5,920 nucleotides of DNA from Acidobacteriota bacterium (GTDB lineage Bacteria > Acidobacteriota > Thermoanaerobaculia > Multivoradales > JAHZIX01). Below, one piece after another: positions 1 through 5,502 of this stretch. Location: NCBI GenBank assembly GCA_020439725.1, contig JAGQSE010000389.1, positions 1-5,920 of the forward strand. The letters run 5' to 3'. The position numbers were made by a program, and so were the translations under genes. The stretch's first letter is position 1; each line of letters begins with the position of its first letter. The notes under the pieces were generated by a model. That model was not told the DNA's origin, ran no database searches, and saw only the letters and a program-made list of their open reading frames with translations.

Positions 1-392
1 CCCCCCGAGTAGAGCGGCAGGCCGTGGTGCAGGCCGTACTCCATCGAGAAGTAGGCCACCAGCGTGTCGGCATGCTCGGGGTGAGAGCGATGGAACCAGC
101 TGCGATCGACGTCGTCGAGATAGCTCTGGAATTCCTGGATCACCTCGCGATACATCGCACGGAAGGGCTCGTTGTCGAGCAGGGCGTCCCAACGCTGGGG
201 CTCGACGTTGATCAGGACCTGGATCGGGTTGCGGTAATGAGCCCAGCTCTGCGCATCGATGGACGAGAACAGCGCCCGCGCTCGGGGATTCCAGCTCCAC
301 CACAGGTTGTAAGACAGCTCGTAGAGGCCCGCGAACTCCCGGGGCAGCTCCATGTCGCCGATGTGGAGCCGCTCGACGTGGGGTCGATTCAT
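1..392 (-). CDS. glgP: Alpha-glucan (glycogen/starch) phosphorylase, DUF3417 type, N-terminal part
   Basis: This is the first 130 codons of a cytoplasmic alpha-glucan phosphorylase, which releases glucose-1-phosphate from the non-reducing ends of glycogen or maltodextrin; the rest lies beyond the left edge. Translation from the ATG gives MNRPHVERLH, then ELSYNLWWSWNPRARALFSS at residues 25-44 and NPIQVL at 55-60. These match the DUF3417 N-terminal domain of the phosphorylase group found in actinobacteria, Thermotoga and many environmental phyla. Residues 112-131 (VAYFSMEYGLHHGLPLYSGG) match the family signature that opens the catalytic domain. The start is supported by AGGAG 10 bases upstream; the next Met (residue 14) has no comparable site and would cut the domain. 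No frameshift or stop interrupts the visible part. The gene is divergent from the DUF432-MscS pair across 199 bp. The family call is secure; activity cannot be judged because the pyridoxal-phosphate and catalytic residues are outside the window. Confidence 0.9.
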   Translation of the reverse strand, partial: MNRPHVERLHIGDMELPREFAGLYELSYNLWWSWNPRARALFSSIDAQSWAHYRNPIQVLINVEPQRWDALLDNEPFRAMYREVIQEFQSYLDDVDRSWFHRSHPEHADTLVAYFSMEYGLHHGLPLYSG

Positions 393-402
393 GCTCGTTT
401 CA

Positions 403-407
403 CTCCT
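403..407 (-). promoter_or_regulatory. Ribosome binding site of the phosphorylase gene
   Basis: AGGAG on the minus strand ends 10 bases before the ATG at 392. It decides the start in favour of this ATG over the in-frame Met at codon 14. Confidence 0.65.
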
Positions 408-423
408 GATCTTGAAGCCGCAC

Positions 424-442
424 CGCCGGTATGGATCCGGCG
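424..442. repeat. Small inverted repeat (CGCCGG/CCGGCG) upstream of glgP
   Basis: CGCCGG at 424-429 and CCGGCG at 437-442 are exact reverse complements around a 7-base spacer, 32-50 bases upstream of the phosphorylase start. In RNA this would be a 6-bp GC-only stem in the leader; in DNA it could be a protein-binding dyad. Six-base GC stems are common by chance in DNA of this composition, so function is unproven. Confidence 0.35.
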
Positions 443-478
443 AGCGGTCGATTCGTCTCGCATTCGCTCGCTCTTCGT

Positions 479-494
479 GCCTGCCGCGGCAGGC
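479..494. repeat. Perfect 16-bp palindrome, candidate operator
   Basis: GCCTGCCGCGGCAGGC reads the same on both strands, with 8-bp arms and no spacer; symmetry stops at the next base on each side. With no loop it is a poor RNA hairpin, so a binding site for a dimeric regulator is the more natural reading. It lies 86 bp upstream of the glgP start and 97 bp upstream of the rightward GTG, a position that could control either gene. Palindromes of this kind may also be a common dispersed motif in GC-rich genomes, so function is inferred. Confidence 0.5.
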
Positions 495-579
495 GGAGCC
501 GTCATCCTACCGCGGTCCGCGACGGTTCGCCGGAGCGGTTCGGGGCTCGGCGAGAGTCGGAGCCGGCGGAGCGCTTCGG

Positions 580-585
580 TATAGT
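580..585 (+). promoter_or_regulatory. Candidate -10 box for a leaderless DUF432-MscS transcript
   Basis: TATAGT differs from the bacterial -10 consensus TATAAT at one base and stands out in a GC-rich region. Its end is 6 bases before the GTG at 592, so transcription would be expected to start at or within a base or two of that codon. This agrees with the absence of a ribosome binding site there. No good -35 element lies 16-18 bases upstream, which weakens the call. Confidence 0.35.
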
Positions 586-591
586 CACGCC

Positions 592-1440
592 GTGAGCAGA
601 CTGAAGAAGAACACCAAACCCTCGTCTCCAAAGAGCCTGGCGGCGACCCGCGGTCGCTGGTGGGGAGAGTTCGAGATCCCTGCGGGCAGCGAACGCCGCT
701 GGCAGATCGAGCGCTCCCAGCTCTGGCTGCGGCGCCTACCCAACGAGTGGTGGATCGCGCGCTGCTGGGGCGACGACAACACCCCGTCCGCGGTCGAGGT
801 GGCCGAGGCCACGCCGATCGACGACCAGGCCAAGGTGCCCGACGGCGCCGATCTGCGGCGCGTCGTCTTCGGCCAGACCGACGACACCGTCGAGGTGCGA
901 CCGGCCTTGGCGGACCGACCGGTGGTGACCCGTCCCGAGGTACCGCTGCTGATCCCCTCCGGCGAGGAAGTGACCTTCTACGCCGGCACGCCGCTGTGGC
1001 TACGGGTCGTCCTGCGCCGGGGCACGCCGCCGGCGGTCGACGAGCCGCTGGTAGCGCAACCGGAAACCTGGTTCGGGCCCTCCACCCTGCGGGGTGAGCT
1101 TTGCTACCTGAGCCGGACCCATGCCCATGTCAACCTCGCCAACCTGGAAGTCCCCGCGGATCGTGCGATCACCCCGGTGACGGTCAAGAACCGAGCCACC
1201 TCGTCGCTCCGCCTCGAGCGTTTCAAGGTACCCGTGCCCCACTTTTCGCTCTTCGAGGGCGAGGGGAACACGCTGTGGACCGACCCATTGATCATCGAGC
1301 GCGACGACAGCGGCGATCTCGACATCCAGCTCCAACCCGGCGCCCCCGCCCAGGCGACGGCGACCGAGCCCCTGAGCACGCCCCGCGAGCGCTCCGAGCG
1401 CCTGCGGATGGGGCGGGCGCTGAGCTCACTTTTTGGTTGA
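592..1440 (+). CDS. DUF432 family protein, probable partner of the downstream MscS channel
   Basis: This encodes a soluble-looking protein of 282 residues with no signal peptide or membrane segment, so probably cytoplasmic. Function is unknown. It resembles the DUF432 family: an aromatic/basic N-terminal part (RWWGEFEIPAG at 22-32, RRWQIE at 35-40, LWLRRLPNEWWIAR at 44-57), a central TPLWLRV (133-139), then ETWFGPSTLRGELCYLSRT (158-176) and NTLWTDPLI (226-234). From memory of the family, DUF432 genes often sit beside mechanosensitive channel genes, as here. The first 20 residues are basic and low in complexity, and the C-terminus is charged. I chose GTG at 592 because the open frame back to 352 would overlap the start of glgP and encodes unconvincing sequence; no Shine-Dalgarno precedes it. 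It lies 33 bp upstream of mscS, likely in one transcript. Gene reality is near certain; the family name is from pattern memory. Confidence 0.75.
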   Translation: MSRLKKNTKPSSPKSLAATRGRWWGEFEIPAGSERRWQIERSQLWLRRLPNEWWIARCWGDDNTPSAVEVAEATPIDDQAKVPDGADLRRVVFGQTDDTVEVRPALADRPVVTRPEVPLLIPSGEEVTFYAGTPLWLRVVLRRGTPPAVDEPLVAQPETWFGPSTLRGELCYLSRTHAHVNLANLEVPADRAITPVTVKNRATSSLRLERFKVPVPHFSLFEGEGNTLWTDPLIIERDDSGDLDIQLQPGAPAQATATEPLSTPRERSERLRMGRALSSLFG

Positions 1441-1463
1441 TCGGTTCGTCCCGGAACGACAAA

Positions 1464-1468
1464 GGGAG
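1464..1468 (+). promoter_or_regulatory. Ribosome binding site of the MscS gene
   Basis: GGGAG, within AAAGGGAG, ends 5 bases before the ATG at 1474 but only 2 bases before the in-frame GTG at 1471. The spacing favours ATG as the start. Confidence 0.7.
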
Positions 1469-1473
1469 CAGTG

Positions 1474-2352
1474 ATGGAGCACCTCGCAGAGCTCTGGCTC
1501 AAGGTCAAACCGGTCTTCGAGAACCCACACATCGCATCGGCGGTCCGTGCCGCGATCACGCTGATCATCGGCATCGCCGTGGCGCGCTGGGTGAGCGGTA
1601 CGCTGGTCGCCGGACTGGCGGCGCGGATCACGGACGTGCAGCGCCGGATCATGGTGCGGCGCCTCGCTTATTGGGGCATCCTCGCCATGGCCGCCGTCTC
1701 GGCCCTTCGCGAGCTCGGCTTCGACCTGTCGGTCCTGCTGGGCGCCGCGGGCGTCCTCACCGTGGCCATCGGCTTCGCGTCGCAGACCTCCGCTTCGAAC
1801 CTGATCAGCGGGCTTTTCCTCTACGGTGAGCGCCCCTTTACCGTCGGCGACACCATCCGCATCGGCGACACCACCGGCGAGGTGCTCACCGTCGATCTGT
1901 TGTCGACCAAGCTCCGGACCTTCGACAACCTCTTCGTGCGCATCCCCAACGAGACGGTGATGAAGGCGGAGGTGGTCAATCTGACCCGCTTTCCCCTCCG
2001 GCGCTTCGACCTCCTGGTCGGCATCGCGTACGACGAAGACATCGAGCGCGTGCGCGTTCTCCTCTACGAGGTCGCCGAAAAGAACCCGGCGGTGCTCAAG
2101 GACCCGAATCCGGTCTTCATCCTCTCCGGCTTTGGCGATTCCTCGATCAACCTGCAGTTCTCGGTCTGGGGCCAGACCTCACGCTTCCTCGAGCTGCGCA
2201 ACACCTTCACCATCGACGTCCACCGCGCCTTCGCGGAGCACGGTGTCGAGATCCCCTTCCCGCAGCGGGTCGTGCACCGGAGCGAAGACGGTGACCCGGC
2301 GCGCCCGGCAGCGAGCTTGCCGACGAAGACCGAGCCGGAGAGCGGGCCCTAG
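1474..2352 (+). CDS. mscS: MscS-family small-conductance mechanosensitive ion channel
   Basis: This encodes a 292-residue inner-membrane channel that opens under membrane tension to release ions and small solutes during hypo-osmotic shock. The length is close to E. coli MscS (286). Layout: TM1 about 21-42 (SAVRAAITLIIGIAVARWV), TM2 about 62-80, and the pore-lining TM3 about 83-118, whose VAIGFASQTSASNLISG (97-113) is the counterpart of the E. coli segment AVGLALQGSLSNLAAG. Then come ERPFTVGDTIRIGDTTGEV (119-137) and RTFDNLFVRIPNE (148-160), the beta-domain signature. The cytoplasmic vestibule contains VGIAYDEDIERV (182-193), SSINLQFSVW (223-232) and the terminal IPFPQRVVH (260-268). The last 24 residues are a charged, Pro-rich tail not needed for the fold. 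All core elements are present, so the channel should be functional. It follows the DUF432 gene, likely in an operon, and its TAG stop is shared within CTAG with the convergent glycosyltransferase gene. Confidence 0.95.
   Translation: MEHLAELWLKVKPVFENPHIASAVRAAITLIIGIAVARWVSGTLVAGLAARITDVQRRIMVRRLAYWGILAMAAVSALRELGFDLSVLLGAAGVLTVAIGFASQTSASNLISGLFLYGERPFTVGDTIRIGDTTGEVLTVDLLSTKLRTFDNLFVRIPNETVMKAEVVNLTRFPLRRFDLLVGIAYDEDIERVRVLLYEVAEKNPAVLKDPNPVFILSGFGDSSINLQFSVWGQTSRFLELRNTFTIDVHRAFAEHGVEIPFPQRVVHRSEDGDPARPAASLPTKTEPESGP
2349..2352. other. CTAG tetramer supplying stop codons to both convergent genes
   Basis: The palindrome CTAG gives TAG on the plus strand (2350-2352) as the mscS stop and TAG on the minus strand (2351-2349) as the glycosyltransferase stop, so the two coding regions overlap by 4 bp tail to tail. 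A short GGGC/GCCC pairing surrounds it (2344-2347 with 2352-2355), but the stem is only 4 bp and has no T-tract on either side, so I see no intrinsic terminator. Each transcript must run into the other gene or end by another mechanism. Confidence 0.9.
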
Positions 2353-4034
2353 CCCCCGGCCTTTGGCTGACGCCGCCGCCAGCAGAACACCCCGCCGTCG
2401 GCGAGGGGCGGGCCGCAGCGATAGAGGCGCTGGAACTCGGGGTCGCGCTCGAGGCGAGTGAACATGCGGCGGCGCTTGGGGTCCGAGAGGAAGGTGCCGG
2501 AGAGGTAGACCGCGTCCATCGGCAGGAAGTCGTGGGACAGCTCGAGCACCGCCGCCTTCTTGCGTCCTTCGGCGTCGCGGACGTAGTGAAAGCGCACCGT
2601 ACGGCGACCGGTGTACCAGGTGACCTGCGCCGAGCGGTCAGAGAAGACGACCGCGTCCTCGGTCGTCCGGGCGGCGATCTCTGCCATGGGCTCGAGATCG
2701 ACCCGGTTCGCCGACTTGTCGGCGGTGCGTTCGAGAACCGCCGCCAGCGCCTCCGGATGCGCCATCCACAGCAGGCCCAGCACCGCCGCCGTGGCGGGGA
2801 GCCAGCGCCGGCCTTCGCGCACCGGCACCCGGCGCACGGCGCCCGTCACCACCGCCACCGCCACCAGCAACATCACCGGCAGCAGGTGGAAGTAGTAGTG
2901 CTCGAGGTTGAGGTCGGTGAAGTTGCAGAGCAGCGCGTTGGCGACGAAGCCCAGGCAGAAGATCACCGCGGTCCCGCGGAGCTCGCCACCCAACCTACGC
3001 CCCCAACCGAGCCAGGGCAACAGGGGGAGCAAGAGCGTACCGGCGAGGAACGGATAGCGGGCGGCGATCCGGCCGCCCTGGTGCAACCACTTCCGGGCCA
3101 GCTCCCGGGGGTGGTCGAGGGCGTAGTCGAGGGGCGGCACGAAATCCCGCACCCAGGGTGCCGAGTAGTCCTTCTTGCTCTCCCCGGGAAGCGTTCCCGA
3201 AGGCACCAGGTAGTAGGAGTGAAGCGAAAAGCTCGGCGAGCCGGTGAGCCGCGCGTTGCGCACCCACCAGGGCGAGAGCATGACGACCAGCCCAAGGATC
3301 AACCCGGCCGCGCCCGCGAGCCATCGGCGCCGCGCCGCGGAACGCTCCTCCCTCTCGACCGGCAGCCGCCACGGGAAGGAAGCGAGGAGCAGCACCGGCA
3401 GGAGGGTGATGACGTTGGTGCGGCTGAGCACCGCCAGGCCCAGAAAGACACCGGCCGCCAGCCACCAGCGCCGGTCAGGGCGGCCCCTGGACTCCCGCCG
3501 ACGAGCGAGCCAGAAAAGGTAGAGAGCGACGGTGGTGAACAAGGCCGCCAGCGGCTCGGGCATCCCCGCCTGAACGCCCCAGAACAGCCCCGCGTTGGCG
3601 GTCAGCAGCAACGACACCGCCGCCGCCGGCCAGGCTCCCAGCGCCTGCCGTGCCCACAGGTGCAAAACCCCCGAGGTCAAGGCGACCGCCAGGACTCCTT
3701 GCGCCAGCACTGCCGTCGTGCCGGCACCGAAGACGAGGAAGAGCAACGCCAGGGTCAGCGTCGGCAGCGGGAAGCGGTGCAGGTTGGGCCAGGGCTCGTC
3801 CAAGAGCCCGTGATCTGCGAGGAAGCGCAGATGCAGAGCGTAGATCGCCTGGCGCGAGGACATGCCGTGGCCGTCCGCCACCTCACGGGCGATCTGCGCG
3901 TAGTCGAGTCCGTCGTTGTGCCAGATGCGCTCGACGGTGAAGCCCGCGAGTCCGGCGAGCACCAAGCCGCTCAGCAGGGTCGCGAGCAGAGCCGCGACGA
4001 CGTCCCGCCGGCGCCACGGCCCCGGTCGTCTCAT
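2349..4034 (-). CDS. GT-C fold membrane glycosyltransferase (GT39/ArnT/PMT-like)
   Basis: This encodes a 561-residue polytopic inner-membrane protein that probably moves a sugar from a polyprenyl-phosphate donor to a lipid, glycan or protein acceptor on the periplasmic face; donor and acceptor are unknown. After a basic N-terminus comes TM1 (about 11-33), then a loop with HNDGLDYAQIAREVADG (39-55). This matches the family's acidic first-loop motif (DExxYAxIA in ArnT), with D41 at the catalytic Asp position but Gly at the usual Glu. Further marks are RFPLPTLTLALLF (87-99), the MPEPLAALF helix start (158-166) and LSRTNVITLLPVLLL (203-217). About ten hydrophobic stretches reach to residue 428, followed by a soluble C-terminal domain (about 440-561). 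I chose ATG at 4034 because GAGG lies 6 bases upstream; the longer frame to 4136 would enter the lipoprotein gene and adds an Arg/Ser-rich stretch. It is last in the leftward operon, 49 bp after the sulfatase-fold lipoprotein. The fold call is firm, the specificity open. Confidence 0.82.
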   Translation of the reverse strand: MRRPGPWRRRDVVAALLATLLSGLVLAGLAGFTVERIWHNDGLDYAQIAREVADGHGMSSRQAIYALHLRFLADHGLLDEPWPNLHRFPLPTLTLALLFLVFGAGTTAVLAQGVLAVALTSGVLHLWARQALGAWPAAAVSLLLTANAGLFWGVQAGMPEPLAALFTTVALYLFWLARRRESRGRPDRRWWLAAGVFLGLAVLSRTNVITLLPVLLLASFPWRLPVEREERSAARRRWLAGAAGLILGLVVMLSPWWVRNARLTGSPSFSLHSYYLVPSGTLPGESKKDYSAPWVRDFVPPLDYALDHPRELARKWLHQGGRIAARYPFLAGTLLLPLLPWLGWGRRLGGELRGTAVIFCLGFVANALLCNFTDLNLEHYYFHLLPVMLLVAVAVVTGAVRRVPVREGRRWLPATAAVLGLLWMAHPEALAAVLERTADKSANRVDLEPMAEIAARTTEDAVVFSDRSAQVTWYTGRRTVRFHYVRDAEGRKKAAVLELSHDFLPMDAVYLSGTFLSDPKRRRMFTRLERDPEFQRLYRCGPPLADGGVFCWRRRQPKAGG

Positions 4035-4040
4035 CGGCGG

Positions 4041-4044
4041 CCTC
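4041..4044 (-). promoter_or_regulatory. Ribosome binding site of the glycosyltransferase gene
   Basis: GAGG on the minus strand ends 6 bases before the ATG at 4034. It supports that start over the upstream in-frame Met at 4136, which would overlap the preceding gene by about 50 bases. Confidence 0.5.
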
Positions 4045-4083
4045 GAGCGGCCTCGGGTCGATGGCCTGGACCGCCGGGCGGGC

Positions 4084-5502
4084 TCACAGGTATCCGAGGG
4101 AGCGCAGCTGGCGCTCCAGCTCCTCGTCCTGGACACGATCGGTATCGGGCGCCGAGTGGCTCAAGCGCTCCTCGACCTGCCGGCGAAAGCCCTCGACCTC
4201 GGGCGCTGCGGGTGCCAGGTTGTGGTACTGCAGCGGATCGTCCGCCATGTCGTAGAGCTCTTCTCCGGCGGCACCGCCGATGTACCAGCGTTCACCACGG
4301 ATCGCGGCCAGGAGCGCCGGCACCCGCGGCACCGGCTCGAGGGCCGTCTTGACGCCGTCCGGCCACAGGTGCGAGTGCTCCATGGCATAGAGCGTCCGGC
4401 GTTCGGGGCGCGGCCCATGACCGTCGAGGGACGCCGCGAAGGACTCGCCGTCAAAGCCCTGGGAGCTCCCACAGACCGCCCCGGCCAGGTCCGTCAAGGT
4501 CGGGGTGATGTCGACCAGCGACACCGGCCGCGACTCGTCTCCGGGCTCTACTCCGGGGCCCGAGACGAGCATCGGGATCCGCACCACGTCGGCGTTGACC
4601 CGGCCCCCGTGGTGGATCCGGCCGTGCTCCGGGTCGAAACCCTCACCGTGGTCCGCCAGCAGCACGACGTAGGCGTGCTCGAGATAGCCCCCGTCGTCCA
4701 AGGCCTCGAGGAGCATCCCGAGCCGCTCGTCGAGGTGCTCGATCTCGGCCCGGTAGAGCGCCCCGAGCCGCCGCCACTCGCCGGGCGTGCACTCGTGGAC
4801 GTCGGTCTGACACCGTCGATAGCCGCGCCGCCCCCGGTCCGGGAACTCGCCGACCCGCTCGAGGGCCCAGGGATGCGCTTTGAAGTAGTCGTGGACGACG
4901 TAGGTGTGAGCGAAAAGGAACAGCGGCTTGTCGTCGCGATGGGGCCGCCCCGAAAGGAACTCGATGGCCCGGCGATAGATATGCCCCGATCGCCGCTCCT
5001 TGGGTGCCTTCGCGGTGTCCGGATCCTCGCCTCGGCGCTGCGCCTCCGAGCTGTCGTCGTAGACGTCGAAACCGCGGTCGAAGCCGAACTTGTGATGCAG
5101 GAAACCGCCGCCGGTGAACCCCGCGGTGTCGTAGCCGGCGCGGTGCAGACACTCGGCGAGGAGCGGTACCTCGGAATCGAGCTTGCGGCCGCCGGCGATC
5201 CCGCCGTGGCGGTCCGGATAGACGCCGGAAAGCATCGAGCCGTGGGCGGGCAGGGTCCACGAGGCCACCGACACCGCGTCGGAGAAGCGGCGGGAACGCG
5301 CGGCGAGCTCGTCGAAGACTGGCAGCTCCCCCGCGTCCGGATTGAAGGCCCGGAGCGCGCCGCGGTTGAGCGTATCGACCGAAATCAGGATCAGGTCGGG
5401 CTTCTGAGCCACGCTCTCGGGGGCCCCGGAGCTACAGCCGAGGACCAGGAAAGCGAGGGCTAGGAGCCCCAACCGGGCAGTCCCCCGGCGGGCCTCAGGC
5501 AC
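4084..5502 (-). CDS. Sulfatase/alkaline-phosphatase-fold lipoprotein lacking the formylglycine motif
   Basis: This encodes a 472-residue exported lipoprotein: basic n-region (MPEARRGTAR), hydrophobic core at 11-22 and lipobox VLGC with Cys23 as lipid anchor. Ser follows, so outer-membrane sorting is plausible in a Gram-negative. The mature part has the sulfatase fold: metal-site strand LILISVDTL (37-45), nucleophile region SVASWTLPAHGSMLSGVYPD (78-97), LLADHGEGFD (281-290) with Asp284-His285, EHGRIHHGG (292-300), IPMLVSGPGV (309-318), SLVDITPTLTDLAG (328-341), and ELYDMADDPLQYHNLA (415-430). It ends in LRSLGYL, a tail common in this subfamily. Classical sulfatases have C/S-x-P-x-R at the nucleophile; here it reads WTLPAH, so no formylglycine can form, and Thr83 is the likely nucleophile, as in phosphoethanolamine and phosphoglycerol transferases of the same superfamily. 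It may be a phosphatase, phosphotransferase or inactive homologue. The start is GTG at 5502, 8 bp inside korB, with only distant Shine-Dalgarno-like sequence, suggesting translational coupling. Confidence 0.85.
   Translation of the reverse strand: MPEARRGTARLGLLALAFLVLGCSSGAPESVAQKPDLILISVDTLNRGALRAFNPDAGELPVFDELAARSRRFSDAVSVASWTLPAHGSMLSGVYPDRHGGIAGGRKLDSEVPLLAECLHRAGYDTAGFTGGGFLHHKFGFDRGFDVYDDSSEAQRRGEDPDTAKAPKERRSGHIYRRAIEFLSGRPHRDDKPLFLFAHTYVVHDYFKAHPWALERVGEFPDRGRRGYRRCQTDVHECTPGEWRRLGALYRAEIEHLDERLGMLLEALDDGGYLEHAYVVLLADHGEGFDPEHGRIHHGGRVNADVVRIPMLVSGPGVEPGDESRPVSLVDITPTLTDLAGAVCGSSQGFDGESFAASLDGHGPRPERRTLYAMEHSHLWPDGVKTALEPVPRVPALLAAIRGERWYIGGAAGEELYDMADDPLQYHNLAPAAPEVEGFRRQVEERLSHSAPDTDRVQDEELERQLRSLGYL

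Larger units (their letters stand above)
393..591. promoter_or_regulatory. Divergent intergenic region between glgP and the DUF432-MscS pair
   Basis: This 199-bp stretch separates two divergent genes, so promoters for both directions must lie here or inside the gene starts. What can be seen is a ribosome binding site for glgP (403-407), a dyad at 424-442, a perfect 16-bp palindrome at 479-494, and a TATAGT box at 580-585 facing right. On the minus strand the same spot reads TATACC, a weak leftward -10 candidate; it would give glgP a leader of roughly 180 bases. No convincing TTGACA-like -35 element is visible for either direction. I see no gene in this stretch: the reading frames that cross it are short or shadows. 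Confidence 0.5.

Noticed and set aside
352..591. An 80-codon upstream extension of the DUF432 frame to an ATG at 352.
   Set aside because: It would overlap the first 41 bases of glgP on the other strand, has a low-complexity Arg/Ser-rich translation, and crosses the palindrome and the TATAGT box. The family-like sequence begins only after the GTG at 592.
1101..1829. A 242-codon plus-strand frame overlapping DUF432 and MscS.
   Set aside because: It is out of frame with two well-supported genes and its translation is Arg/Pro/Gly-rich without motifs.
2344..2356. A bidirectional terminator at the convergent gene ends.
   Set aside because: The possible stem is only 4 bp and no T-run follows on either strand.
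4035..4136. A 34-residue N-terminal extension of the glycosyltransferase.
   Set aside because: It enters the end of the lipoprotein gene, is Arg/Ser/Pro-rich, and lacks a better ribosome binding site than the ATG at 4034.
2532..4352. A 606-codon open frame on the plus strand.
   Set aside because: It lies opposite the glycosyltransferase and the end of the lipoprotein gene. Its translation is a run of His, Arg, Gln, Pro and Glu with no domain signature, which is what the antisense of a Leu/Ala-rich GC-rich membrane protein gives.
5212..5269. A classical formylglycine sulfatase active site in the lipoprotein.
   Set aside because: The segment reads SVASWTLPAHGSMLSGVYPD, with no C/S-x-P-x-R motif.
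3916..5463. A 515-codon open frame on the plus strand.
   Set aside because: It is antisense to the lipoprotein gene, which has a signal peptide and conserved motifs. The plus-strand translation has no recognisable motif and is a GC-rich shadow frame.
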